Part shown: positions 9,392 to 18,463 of the stretch, one piece after another
Numbering within the stretch: the first letter of the stretch is position 1
How the letters are laid out: each line of letters begins with the position of its first letter
NCBI GenBank assembly: GCA_030589895.1
Contig: JAUUZQ010000027.1
Span: 1 to 39,530 of the forward strand
Origin: Bacteroidales bacterium
Lineage (GTDB): Bacteria > Bacteroidota > Bacteroidia > Bacteroidales > GCA-2748055
Length of the DNA: 39,530 nt
Reading direction: 5' to 3'
Program-made: the position numbers and the translations under genes
The notes under the pieces: model-generated
Seen by the model: the letters and a program-made list of their open reading frames with translations, nothing else
Database searches by the model: none
What the model was told of the DNA's origin: nothing

Positions 9392-10498
9392 TCAAAAAGA
9401 CTGGATATTGGCTTCTAATTCGCCTTCTTCAATTCGTTTATGGTGGCAAAACATGATCTCAGCATTCTCACCTTCACGAAGATGCATTCCATTGCCATCA
9501 CAATATTTGAATAAATTGCAATCTGCGCAGATGCCGGTTTTCATCCATTCCCGGTTTCTGAAGATGGAATATCTATTTTCCCACACGTCTTTGAAACTAT
9601 CTTTGTAGATATTTCCCTGGGTAAAATTATCCCTGATATTGGGACAAGCTGATATGGAACCGTCTATCAGGACTGATGCAACACTTATTCCGGCCCTACA
9701 GAAAAATAAATTGTCTCTTACATCTCCTTCATAGCTGCCAAGGAATCCCTCGCATCCATAATTGAGTTTTATATCTCCCTTTTTTCTTTCGCTGGCAATA
9801 AAGTCAAACAAGAGCTTAAATTGCACAGGAGTAAGTTGTAACTGCTCATCCAGCTTGGCTCTACCGATTGGGAAGATGGTGAATAACCTCCACTCTTTAA
9901 CTCCTTTTTCCAATAACAACGCTTTGACTTGCAATAACTCATCAAAATTCCTTGGTGTAACACATGTCACCACATCATAACGTAAATCAGTCACTTCTGA
10001 CAAATATCCAATAGCCTTAACCGCATTAGAAAAACTCTTCGGATTTCCCCTTAGCCAATTGTGTGATTCTTTAAGTCCATCAAGACTAATAGTCATAGAA
10101 CGCAATCCGGCCTTAAGCAGAGATTGTAGTCTATTAGCCGTCAAATGAAAACCATTACTAACCATTCCCCAGGGAAAGCCCCGCTCGTACAATTGTCTAC
10201 CACACTCTTCCAAATCGCTTCTTACCAGAGGCTCTCCTCCGGTAAAGACGATCATGGTTTTGTTTGGCTCAATGATTTCAGTAATATCATCGATGGCTCC
10301 AATAAAATCTTCAATGGGCATATCCTTAACTGAAGCTTCCTTTTTGCAATCGCTGCCACAGTGCAGACAATTCAGATTACAGCGCAGTGTACACTCCCAA
10401 AAAATATATTCAAGCTGATGCAATTTTTTCGCATTGCTACGGTATTTTCTAAAAAATTCTAAAGCAATTTTCTTGCGTAAAGGAATTTTCGAGATCAT
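9392..10498 (-). CDS. Radical SAM/SPASM enzyme of an rSAM/lipoprotein pair
   Basis: The 368-residue cytoplasmic enzyme has the radical SAM 4Fe-4S motif CNLNCLHC (Cys40, Cys44, Cys47). The GGEPL motif that contacts SAM follows in the next strand. A C-terminal SPASM domain has Cys267, Cys285, Cys324, Cys327, Cys333 and Cys351, which fits two auxiliary clusters. SPASM proteins typically modify ribosomal peptides or proteins, so a protein substrate is plausible. Its start overlaps the stop of the small upstream putative lipoprotein by four bases (ATGA), the obvious candidate partner. From memory this matches the NCBI families for an rSAM/lipoprotein system (TIGR04133/TIGR04134). The chemistry of that system is unknown to me. 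Confidence 0.85.
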   Translation of the reverse strand: MISKIPLRKKIALEFFRKYRSNAKKLHQLEYIFWECTLRCNLNCLHCGSDCKKEASVKDMPIEDFIGAIDDITEIIEPNKTMIVFTGGEPLVRSDLEECGRQLYERGFPWGMVSNGFHLTANRLQSLLKAGLRSMTISLDGLKESHNWLRGNPKSFSNAVKAIGYLSEVTDLRYDVVTCVTPRNFDELLQVKALLLEKGVKEWRLFTIFPIGRAKLDEQLQLTPVQFKLLFDFIASERKKGDIKLNYGCEGFLGSYEGDVRDNLFFCRAGISVASVLIDGSISACPNIRDNFTQGNIYKDSFKDVWENRYSIFRNREWMKTGICADCNLFKYCDGNGMHLREGENAEIMFCHHKRIEEGELEANIQSF

Positions 10499-10941
10499 TG
10501 ATTATTCTCTTTCAGCTCTATATTGATTTCCAATGATGTTTCTCCTTCATACCAGGAAGCATCACCATTTACAAATTCAGGATTTCTGAATGAAGCAAGG
10601 GAATCGGTGGCTTGATAACTCCCATTGTAAATTCCATCTATATCCGAAAACCGAACATAATAATCTTGGCTAGCGGGAAAATCAAACACCTTAACCATGT
10701 ATTTACCAAATACATCACTGTATGATGTATCGTAATCCATTATCACCCTGATATTTGGAATACTATCGCCAGTCTCTGACCTAACAATGCCTTGTACCTT
10801 AAAAGTGGCATGTGGTGTACCATATTCAACTGCCGGAATGCCATATTCACAACCCATAAATGTACATGCACCTCCAATACCTAAGATTGATAATACATAA
10901 GTAATAAGTCTGTTGTATTTTCTAAGAAAGACTCTTTTCAT
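10495..10941 (-). CDS. Putative lipoprotein partner of the radical SAM enzyme
   Basis: This 148-residue protein has a basic start (MKRVFLRKYNR), a hydrophobic stretch (about 12-25) and a lipobox-like FMGC with Cys31. A second Cys (Cys26) sits inside the leader. After CEYGIPAVEYGTPHA comes a beta-sandwich-like domain (about 46-145): KVQGIVRSETGDSIPNIRV resembles carboxypeptidase-regulatory/Ig-like repeats, and DVFGKYMVKV is a typical second half. It should be exported and lipid-anchored if the lipobox is used. The four-base overlap with the radical SAM gene implies coupled synthesis and suggests it is the modified substrate or a dedicated partner. The CEYG/EYGTP region is where I would look first for a modification. 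Confidence 0.78.
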   Translation of the reverse strand: MKRVFLRKYNRLITYVLSILGIGGACTFMGCEYGIPAVEYGTPHATFKVQGIVRSETGDSIPNIRVIMDYDTSYSDVFGKYMVKVFDFPASQDYYVRFSDIDGIYNGSYQATDSLASFRNPEFVNGDASWYEGETSLEINIELKENNQ

Positions 10942-11034
10942 GATTTAGGACTATTATTTCTCTTAAGATGAGAAAGTGGTTTTATTAGTTGCGTTGAATG
11001 TAAATTCAGAAAAAAAACAGGTATGCATCAAGAT

Positions 11035-11156
11035 GAGGGTTGATGGTTTGGATTTGGGCTTGGACTTGGGTTGTGGTTTAGGTTTAGGTTTAGGGTTTGG
11101 GTTGATGATTTGGGTTGATGATTTGGGTTGATGATTTGGGTTAAGGGTTTGAACTA
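11035..11156. repeat. G/T-rich low-complexity region with 6-bp and 13-bp tandem repeats
   Basis: Three tandem GGTTTA hexamers (11075-11092) are followed by three perfect 13-bp units TTGATGATTTGGG (11102-11140), with looser GGTTTGGATTTGGG-like sequence on the left. It lies between the helicase stop and the start of the rSAM/lipoprotein operon. A 67-codon minus-strand frame through it encodes only a Pro/Lys/Asn repeat and is not credible as a gene. Confidence 0.8.
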
Positions 11157-11168
11157 TGAACTTCAAAA

Positions 11169-12395
11169 TTACCTTCTTGGATTATTCCCTCGATACCCCT
11201 TTTTCTTCTTCCCGTAATACTTTTTCTTCCCTGAAGAGCGATCTCCTTCGCGCCATTTTGGTCCCGGACCAAATTCATCGGGTGGAGATAATTTGGGAAC
11301 TGATATTGAGATAAGTTTTTCGATGCTTCGCAATTTATACATGTCACGCGGATTGACCAGCGTAACTGCTTCTCCTTTGGCATTCACCCTGGCAGTACGT
11401 CCAACCCGGTGCACATAATCCTCCGCATCATGAGGAACATCAAAATTGACAACCATATTGATCTCCTTCACATCTATCCCTCTGCTCATAAGATCGGTTG
11501 CAACCAGTATCCGTATTCTTTTAGAACGAAAACCAATCATTACTTCTTCCCGCTCCAACTGTGTTAAGTTGGAAGAGATTCCCTTTGAAGGCAATCCTGC
11601 CTTATTCAAATGTCTGACGATCTCAGAAACTTTTATTTTTGTAGATGTGAAGATGATGATGCTGTCATATTTTTTTCGCACCCTGAGAATATGAGCAAGA
11701 ATATCGAGCTTCTGCTCCTCAAAAAGAAGATAGGCTTTCTGATCCACTCCTTCAGCAGGTTTTGAAACAGCAAGCGATATTTCATCCGGCTTATACAATA
11801 TCTTTTTAGCAAGTTGACGAATGCTATCCGGCATGGTAGCACTGAACATCAATGTCTGTCTTTTTTCAGGCAGAAATGAGAAGATCTTCTGAAGATCATC
11901 GATAAAGCCCATGTCCAGCATTCTGTCTGCTTCATCGAGAATTACATGTTTTATCTTTGAAAAATTAACATAGCCCAATTGAAGATGTGACAATAATTTA
12001 CCGGGTGTAGCGATAATGATATCCGTTCCGTTTATCAAGGCCTCCTTCTGATAGTAAAAATCATTGCCATCTCCCCCACCATAAATAGCCTTCGATCCAA
12101 CCGAAGTAAAATAAGAGAATCCCTGTATCTGCTGCTCAATCTGAATAGCCAGTTCCCTGGTGGGAACAATAATCAGTGTATCAATATTTTTATTATCTGA
12201 ATTAATCAATTTATGGATAATAGGAAGTACGAAAGCTCCTGTCTTTCCTGTGCCCGTTTGTGCACAGGCAATCAGGTCTTTTTGATTCAAAATAACCGGA
12301 ATTGCTTTTGCCTGGACAGGCGTAGCGGTATCAAATCCCATATAAGAGATTGCCTCAATTAATTGATCATCAAGATTTAGTTCTGTAAATTTCAT
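11169..12395 (-). CDS. DEAD-box ATP-dependent RNA helicase (RhlE-like)
   Basis: The 408-residue protein has the full superfamily 2 motif set: Q motif (FDTATPVQ, 21-28), motif I AQTGTGKT (45-52), PTREL (78-82), DEAD (154-157), SAT (185-187) and motif VI HRVGRTAR (329-336). The usual TPGR reads TPGK (130-133). A short basic tail (about 378-408, rich in Lys, Arg and Gly) probably aids RNA binding. Such helicases remodel RNA in ribosome assembly or decay. The gene lies 29 bases after the thioesterase gene on the same strand. RhlE-like is my best subfamily guess from size and tail; it is not proven. Confidence 0.9.
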   Translation of the reverse strand: MKFTELNLDDQLIEAISYMGFDTATPVQAKAIPVILNQKDLIACAQTGTGKTGAFVLPIIHKLINSDNKNIDTLIIVPTRELAIQIEQQIQGFSYFTSVGSKAIYGGGDGNDFYYQKEALINGTDIIIATPGKLLSHLQLGYVNFSKIKHVILDEADRMLDMGFIDDLQKIFSFLPEKRQTLMFSATMPDSIRQLAKKILYKPDEISLAVSKPAEGVDQKAYLLFEEQKLDILAHILRVRKKYDSIIIFTSTKIKVSEIVRHLNKAGLPSKGISSNLTQLEREEVMIGFRSKRIRILVATDLMSRGIDVKEINMVVNFDVPHDAEDYVHRVGRTARVNAKGEAVTLVNPRDMYKLRSIEKLISISVPKLSPPDEFGPGPKWREGDRSSGKKKYYGKKKKGYRGNNPRR

Positions 12396-12424
12396 ATGAT
12401 GGCGAAGGTAGTTAAAAAAATATG

Positions 12425-12838
12425 CTAATTGTCCTTCATGTTCACGTCAATTACCCTGGTCAATTCTTCAGGGGCTCTGACAAGTCGTCTTGTTTTTCTA
12501 TCTATAAAAGTCAGCGTCACATCTGCACTATTGACAAGTTCGCCATCAGAATTAAAAATATCAGAATGAAAAACAGCCCTTGCTCCTGTAATTTTTTCTA
12601 CTGAAGTTTCAATACTTATCAATTCATCATACAGAACGGGCTTAATATACTTCACATTCATAGACACAACTGGCATTATAATACCCATGTCCTCCAGTTC
12701 CTTGTAGGTCATCCCGTATTCTCTTATGAACTCTGTACGTCCAATTTCGTAAAACTTGGCATAGTTACCATAATATACAATTCCAGCCTGATCTGTATCG
12801 GCATATCTCACTCTGTATTCAAACTTTCCTTTTACCAT
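12425..12838 (-). CDS. Hotdog-fold acyl-CoA thioesterase (YbgC/FadM type)
   Basis: The 137-residue protein has the 4-hydroxybenzoyl-CoA thioesterase signature near its N-terminus: RYADTDQAGIVYYGNY, with Asp16 at the catalytic Asp position, followed by a long helix (FYEIGRTEFIREYG). The length is normal for the family. Members hydrolyse acyl-CoA or acyl-ACP thioesters in the cytoplasm; the chain-length preference cannot be told. It sits between the oligopeptidase and helicase genes on the same strand and may share a transcript with the helicase. Confidence 0.88.
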   Translation of the reverse strand: MVKGKFEYRVRYADTDQAGIVYYGNYAKFYEIGRTEFIREYGMTYKELEDMGIIMPVVSMNVKYIKPVLYDELISIETSVEKITGARAVFHSDIFNSDGELVNSADVTLTFIDRKTRRLVRAPEELTRVIDVNMKDN

Positions 12839-12925
12839 AAAAAAATTATAATGTTCTTAGATTCTGCAGGAATACGTATTTGACAAACATTCCACATATT
12901 CTGAGAACTACTATTTTAACTTATT

Positions 12926-15040
12926 CTATTTTTCAATGTCTATGAGCATGAATAAAAATGCATACTCCATAGCTGTCTCCTTGTATCTCGCAAATCTCCC
13001 GCTTGCACCACCGTGACCGGTATCCATATTGCAATACATCAACAACAAATTGTCATCTGTTTTCATATCGCGAAGCTTGGCCACCCATTTTGCAGGTTCC
13101 CAATATTGCACCTGACTATCATGAAGTCCTGTTGTAACCAGCATATTTGGATAAGCCTTTGCCTCCACCTGGTCATAAGGTGAGTAGCTAAGCATATAAT
13201 CATAATACTCTTTTTCATTCGGATTTCCCCATTCATCGTATTCACCGGTTGTAAGCGGAATGGTTTCATCAAGCATTGTAGTTACCACATCAACAAATGG
13301 TACCGCAGCCACAACACCTTTGTATAGCTCCGGACTGATATTTACAATAGCACCCATAAGCAGTCCACCGGCACTTCCTCCCATGGCAAACAATTTATCA
13401 GGATTTGTATAACCATCATTGATCAGATGCTCAGAACAGCTTACAAAATCGGTAAATGTATTCATCTTGTTGAATAGCTTACCATCTTCATACCATCCTC
13501 TTCCATATATCTGGCTGCCACGAACATGGGCAATCGCATATATAAATCCACGGTCCAGGAGTGTAAGTCTTACAGAACTGAAACGAGGATCCATTGTTGA
13601 ACCATAGGATCCATATCCGTAGATGAGTGTTGGTGCTTCTCCATTTTTCTCCATCCCCTTTCGGTATACGATACTCATTGGAATTTTCTTTCCATCTTTT
13701 GCTTCAGCATAGATTCGCTTTGCCTCATAGTTTGCAGGATCAAAATCGCCAACCACCTCCTGTTGTTTCAGCAACTCCTTCTCCTTTGTTATCATATTGT
13801 AATCGAATGTTGAAGATGGAGTAGTCAGGGAGGAATATGAAAATCTCAAAATATCAGTATTGAATTCAGGATTGACAGAGACACCTGCTGTATACACTTC
13901 CTCCCAAAATTCAAGATAATGTTCCGATCCGTCGGCCCAGTTGATGATTCTTAGCTCGTTCAATCCCTCTTTTCTCTCATCAACCACCATAAAATTGCTA
14001 AAAAGCTCTATTCCTTCCAGGTATACATCATCCCGGTGAGCAATTACCTCTTCCCAATTTTCCACGCTAGTTTTTGTAAGAGGTGTTTTCATTAACCGGA
14101 AATTCTTTGCATCCAGATTGGTTACGATATAAAAATAATCACCAAAATGGGAAACGGAATACTCAAGGCCCTCGGTACGTGCTTGTACAATTTTAAACTC
14201 ACCATCAGGCGTGTCAGCATTCATGAAACGATATTCTGTTGTCAGTGTACTTCCTGAACCAATCATAAGGTATTTCTCAGACTTGGTTTTATAAATAAAA
14301 GTACTGTATGTTTCATCCTCTTCATTATATACAAGAAGATCCTTATCAGCTGAACTTCCCATTTTATGCTTATAAATGGCACTTGACCTCAGTGTTTGCT
14401 CATCCTTTTTAGTGTAGAACAAGGTACTGTTATCGTTCGCCCAGGTTGAGCCTCCTGTTGTAACAGGAATCACATCTGACAACAACTCCCCGGTCTCAAG
14501 GTCTTTAATGTAAATCGTATACTTCCTTCTGCTTACAGTATCAACACCGTATGCCAGGTATCTGTTATTGGGACTCAGACTCAAGCCTCCAAGCGCATAA
14601 TAAGTATGTCCTTCTGCCAGTTCATTAACATTCAGCATTATTTCCTCCTCAGCATCCAGATTACCTAATTTCCTGCAATAGATAGGGTATTCCTTGTCTT
14701 CTTCATATCTCGTATAGAAGTAATAACCATGCTTTTTATAAGGAACAGATTCATCTGTCTGCTTTATTCTTCCCACGATCTCTTCAAAAAGACTTTCCTG
14801 GAAATCTTCTGTCTTCTTCATTACATCCTCCCGATAGCTGTTTTCAGCATCCAGATAAGCGATAACCTCTTCATTCTTTCTTTCATTCAGCCAATAGTAG
14901 TTATCGATTCGTGTATCGTCATGGATTACCAGCTCTTTGGCCTTCTTTTCTGCAATAGGTGGATTCATTTTCTCGGTTCTTTGACATGCTGATACGATCA
15001 ATAGAAAGATTATCAGCTTGATTAAAAATATTTTTTTCAT
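12926..15040 (-). CDS. S9 prolyl oligopeptidase family lipoprotein (oligopeptidase B-like)
   Basis: The start is set at the Met of MKKIFLIKLI, giving a lipoprotein signal with the lipobox VSAC (Cys19); an earlier in-frame Met would add an unlikely leader. The 704-residue protein has a seven-bladed propeller-like region (about 75-430) and an alpha/beta hydrolase domain (about 435-700). The catalytic residues are Ser556 in GGSAGG, Asp641 in LHDSQV and His676 in TGHGG. The YGYGSYG stretch before the oxyanion region is typical of oligopeptidase B and prolyl oligopeptidase. It should cleave short peptides, at basic or prolyl sites, in the periplasm or at the membrane. Confidence 0.9.
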   Translation of the reverse strand: MKKIFLIKLIIFLLIVSACQRTEKMNPPIAEKKAKELVIHDDTRIDNYYWLNERKNEEVIAYLDAENSYREDVMKKTEDFQESLFEEIVGRIKQTDESVPYKKHGYYFYTRYEEDKEYPIYCRKLGNLDAEEEIMLNVNELAEGHTYYALGGLSLSPNNRYLAYGVDTVSRRKYTIYIKDLETGELLSDVIPVTTGGSTWANDNSTLFYTKKDEQTLRSSAIYKHKMGSSADKDLLVYNEEDETYSTFIYKTKSEKYLMIGSGSTLTTEYRFMNADTPDGEFKIVQARTEGLEYSVSHFGDYFYIVTNLDAKNFRLMKTPLTKTSVENWEEVIAHRDDVYLEGIELFSNFMVVDERKEGLNELRIINWADGSEHYLEFWEEVYTAGVSVNPEFNTDILRFSYSSLTTPSSTFDYNMITKEKELLKQQEVVGDFDPANYEAKRIYAEAKDGKKIPMSIVYRKGMEKNGEAPTLIYGYGSYGSTMDPRFSSVRLTLLDRGFIYAIAHVRGSQIYGRGWYEDGKLFNKMNTFTDFVSCSEHLINDGYTNPDKLFAMGGSAGGLLMGAIVNISPELYKGVVAAVPFVDVVTTMLDETIPLTTGEYDEWGNPNEKEYYDYMLSYSPYDQVEAKAYPNMLVTTGLHDSQVQYWEPAKWVAKLRDMKTDDNLLLMYCNMDTGHGGASGRFARYKETAMEYAFLFMLIDIEK

Positions 15041-15185
15041 TGTTAAAAATGTTGCTGAATTAGCATTGATAAACGGACTCAATTTCCCAACTCTTTATGA
15101 TAACACTATTAAAATTTTTAAGTTCAATTTTTAAGATGCTGAAATTACTAAATAAATCATCATGGATAGTAATAGAGAAGAAATA

Positions 15186-17318
15186 TTAATTCCCCTCCAC
15201 CCCTTTCATGCTCAGCTGTATTCTATTCCGGTTAATATCTACTTCCAGCACCTTCACCTGTACATGCTGATTTAGTTTGACGATGTCATTGGGGTCTTTG
15301 ATAAACCTGTCGGCCAATTGTGAGATATGTACAAGGCCATCCTGCTTAACACCCACGTCAACAAAGGCACCGAAATTTGTAATATTGGTAACGATTCCCG
15401 GGAGGAGCATTCCGGGCTGAAGGTCCTCAACCTTTTGTACTTCCTTTGAAAATTCAAAAACCTCAATCTCTTCCCGGGGATCCCTTCCCGGCTTTTTCAA
15501 TTCAGCAATAATATCCTTCAATGTTGGCATTCCAATATTTCCACTTACATATTTATTTAGTTCGATGGAACTCAGCAGAGAACTATCTTTCACCATATCT
15601 TCAACAGAACACTTCAGATCAGCAGCCATCTTCTCCACCACGAAATAACTCTCCGGGTGTACAGCTGAATTGTCCAGTGGATGAACGGCCTCGGTAATTC
15701 TAAGAAATCCGGCACACTGTTCATAGGCTTTGTCTCCCATTCTGGCAACCGATTTAAGTTCATTCCTGGAACCAAACGCACCATGCTCTGACCTGTAATT
15801 AACAATATTTTGGGCAAGCAACGGACCTAAACCTGAAACATAGGTAAGCAAATGCTTGCTGGCTGTATTGACATCAACCCCCACAAGGTTCACACAACTC
15901 TCAACCACATCATCCAGACTCTTCTTCAGATTTCCCTGATCCACATCGTGCTGATATTGTCCCACACCGATAGATTTCGCATCGATTTTTACCAGTTCAG
16001 CCAGTGGATCCATTAAGCGTCTCCCAATTGAAACCGCTCCTCTTACCGTTACATCAAAGTCAGGAAATTCATCCCTGGCAACTTTTGAAGCAGAGTATAT
16101 TGAGGCGCCCGATTCATTCACCATATAGACCTCCATATCTTCAGGAAATCTTATCAGCCTGATAAAACGTTCTGTCTCCCGACTCGCTGTCCCATTACCT
16201 ATAGCAATAGCTTCTATTTTGTATTGCTGCACAAGTGAGCTCACCTTTCTGGTAGCCCCGGATCTATCTGATTGAGGAGGATGTGGATATATTGTTTCAT
16301 TATGAACAAGATTTCCCTGTCCATCCAGACAAACAAGTTTACATCCCGACCGGAAACCCGGATCCAATGCCAGCACCCGCTTTTGTCCAAGGGGTGATGC
16401 CAGTAATAGCTGACGCAGATTTTCAGCAAATACCCTTATGGCCTCAGCATCAGCAAGCTCTTTGTACTCTGCCTTGAATTCATTTTCGATGGAAGGTCCA
16501 AGCAATCGACTAAATGAATCTTTCACAGCTATAGCCACATGTTGAGATATATCGTAGGAACCCTTCACAAAAACATCCCCCAATCCATCAAGTACTCTTT
16601 CTTTATCCGGTTCTATGGACACCTTAAGGAAGCCCTCTTTTTCGCCCCTTCTCATGGCAAGTATCCTGTGACTCGGACAGCGTTTTAATGGCTCACTGAA
16701 TTCAAAATAATCACGATACTTGACACCTTCCTCTTCTTTGCTTTTTACTAATTTCGAATAAATAACTGCACTGATAGTAAAATGATGGCGTACGATATTC
16801 CTTGCCCTGGAGTTTTCGTTTATCCATTCAGCAATGATATCGCGCGCACCCTGAAAAGCCTCCCCAAGATCAGAGACCTCGTCATTAAGAAACTCTTTAG
16901 CAATAATCTCAATATTCAGTTCCTCCTGCTTCATGATGATTTTAGCCAGGGGTTCCAGTCCTTTGTCTCGTGCAACAGACGCACGTGTCTTTCTTTTGGG
17001 CTTATATGGAAGGTAGATATCTTCCAGAGTATTGAGATCCATTGTCTCCTCAATCTTCAGTTTCAGATCTGCAGACAATTTTCCTTGCTCATCTATGATT
17101 TTGAGAATATATTCTTTTCTCTTTTCGAGCTCCTTCAATCGCTCATATTCATCACGAATCTCAGCTACTTTTACCTCATCAAGGCTTCCTGTAGCCTCCT
17201 TTCTGTATCGGCTAATAAATGGGATGGTAGCACTGCCATCGAGCAGCTCAATTGTATTTTTCACCTGCACCAATGTCAGATTGAGGCTTTTCGCAATTAC
17301 TTCTTCGTATATAATCAT
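15186..17318 (-). CDS. tex: Tex-family RNA-binding transcription accessory protein
   Basis: The 710-residue cytoplasmic protein has the Tex layout. A helical N-terminal region holds the conserved PFISRYRKEATG segment (about 33-44). A YqgF/RNase H-like core follows (about 313-440, starting RVLALDPGFRSG). Helix-hairpin-helix segments come next (about 480-560), and a C-terminal S1 RNA-binding domain (about 633-706) contains TNFGAFVDVGVKQDGLVH. Length and order match bacterial Tex. Members bind nucleic acid and affect transcription and expression of varied genes. A -7 box candidate lies about 30 bases upstream of the start. Confidence 0.93.
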   Translation of the reverse strand: MIIYEEVIAKSLNLTLVQVKNTIELLDGSATIPFISRYRKEATGSLDEVKVAEIRDEYERLKELEKRKEYILKIIDEQGKLSADLKLKIEETMDLNTLEDIYLPYKPKRKTRASVARDKGLEPLAKIIMKQEELNIEIIAKEFLNDEVSDLGEAFQGARDIIAEWINENSRARNIVRHHFTISAVIYSKLVKSKEEEGVKYRDYFEFSEPLKRCPSHRILAMRRGEKEGFLKVSIEPDKERVLDGLGDVFVKGSYDISQHVAIAVKDSFSRLLGPSIENEFKAEYKELADAEAIRVFAENLRQLLLASPLGQKRVLALDPGFRSGCKLVCLDGQGNLVHNETIYPHPPQSDRSGATRKVSSLVQQYKIEAIAIGNGTASRETERFIRLIRFPEDMEVYMVNESGASIYSASKVARDEFPDFDVTVRGAVSIGRRLMDPLAELVKIDAKSIGVGQYQHDVDQGNLKKSLDDVVESCVNLVGVDVNTASKHLLTYVSGLGPLLAQNIVNYRSEHGAFGSRNELKSVARMGDKAYEQCAGFLRITEAVHPLDNSAVHPESYFVVEKMAADLKCSVEDMVKDSSLLSSIELNKYVSGNIGMPTLKDIIAELKKPGRDPREEIEVFEFSKEVQKVEDLQPGMLLPGIVTNITNFGAFVDVGVKQDGLVHISQLADRFIKDPNDIVKLNQHVQVKVLEVDINRNRIQLSMKGVEGN

Positions 17319-17347
17319 AGCTGATTTCTATCTTTAAAAACAAAAAT

Positions 17348-17355
17348 CAAATTTA
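17348..17355 (-). promoter_or_regulatory. Candidate -7 box for tex
   Basis: On the minus strand this reads TAAATTTG, a perfect match to the Bacteroidota -7 consensus TAnnTTTG, and would place a transcript start about 20-25 bases before the tex ATG. I see no TTTG at the -33 position, so the support is only partial. Confidence 0.35.
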
Positions 17356-17454
17356 AGGTAAAAAAGGAGAATTCGGAATAAAAATTTGGGATGAAGTTCT
17401 CAAGGATGGTGGATAATAAGTTGAGAGATCAGGATATGCTGAGCGATAACTTAA

Positions 17455-18459
17455 TCAATATATTTCCCAAATATCATCTTCGTAAGGCTGAGGAGCAATC
17501 TTAATGGAATCGATACTTGTTGATCTTCCCCCGAAAATACCTAAACCATCCTGGATATTGCTGTGCACAACTACGGGAGTTGCGAAGGGATCATTTTTGG
17601 AATAGTAGTGTTTTTCCAGCGAACTGACATATTCGTAATAGTCTTTGCTTATTGAATGAAGTTTCACATAAATTGTGGTTGTATCCTGACTTCCTCTGGA
17701 AAAATATGTATAGATATTTCCTTTCAATATATACTCTTTTCCCTGGATCAGCTGATCAGAAAAAATTACGCCTCCTCTATTATCCTCCTCCTCAATAATC
17801 AAATCCTCACTTTCGAAATAAAGATCACTATAGAAGGGAATTCGAGTTATAATAGTGTCCAGCACTATCGCAGTAATAACAGTATCAGTAACAGGATCAA
17901 TATACAGCGTGTCTAATCTTTCCACAATATCCCATTCAGTATAATATGATTTCGACATCATGAAGAGTTGATAATAGTTATCTGTTGAAGGATCATCCTG
18001 AAAAACTATTCCCATCGAGATAAGCGGTTCATTCCACTCATTATAAACTGTAGCCGTATCGATTCTAATTATTGCAACAGCTTCAGGAATAATACAAACA
18101 GCCTCCACATCATAATACCCTTCGGCTGAAGCAGTGATTATATACTCTGTTCCAGGTTCCACAGAAAAAGATTCTGTAACATATTTATTACTTCCATCAA
18201 TAGTTAAAATTGCACTATTTCCTTGATTATCTGACAACTCTACGAAAGCTGAAGTTAAAGTCGAAATCTCTGCATTATCCAGTATATGTCTTGTTCTGGT
18301 GAGGGATATCACTACAGAAGAATCCGCTTCGATTAATCCATTGAGTACTATCATGGGAGATATCTCATCAATATCGATTTCAATGGTCTTTTCACAAGCG
18401 CTGTTTAGCAATATTATAAAAAGAATGAACGTCAATATATATATTCCTGATTTTTTCAT
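17455..18459 (-). CDS. DUF4249-type lipoprotein partner of the TonB receptor
   Basis: The start is placed at the Met of MKKSGIYILT because the earlier in-frame Met would overlap the receptor gene and the later one gives a clean lipoprotein signal. Cys22 lies in LLNSAC, followed by EKTIEIDIDE. The 334-residue mature part is beta-rich with the DUF4249 pattern: an N-terminal Ig-like part with PMIVLNGLIEADSSVVISLTR and a middle part with YYQLFM. Such proteins are commonly encoded next to TonB-dependent receptors in Bacteroidota and are thought to act as surface or periplasmic partners, somewhat like SusD. The ligand is unknown. It follows the receptor gene by four bases, so co-expression is near certain. 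Confidence 0.8.
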   Translation of the reverse strand: MKKSGIYILTFILFIILLNSACEKTIEIDIDEISPMIVLNGLIEADSSVVISLTRTRHILDNAEISTLTSAFVELSDNQGNSAILTIDGSNKYVTESFSVEPGTEYIITASAEGYYDVEAVCIIPEAVAIIRIDTATVYNEWNEPLISMGIVFQDDPSTDNYYQLFMMSKSYYTEWDIVERLDTLYIDPVTDTVITAIVLDTIITRIPFYSDLYFESEDLIIEEEDNRGGVIFSDQLIQGKEYILKGNIYTYFSRGSQDTTTIYVKLHSISKDYYEYVSSLEKHYYSKNDPFATPVVVHSNIQDGLGIFGGRSTSIDSIKIAPQPYEDDIWEIY

Positions 18460-18463
18460 TTTT

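Noticed and set aside
10963-11166. 67-codon minus-strand ORF rich in Pro, Lys and Asn
   Set aside because: It is only the translation of the G/T-rich repeat tract; no domain, no family match and no sensible start context.
16782-17324. Plus-strand ORF of 180 codons opposite tex
   Set aside because: It is antisense to tex; the composition is that of a shadow frame.
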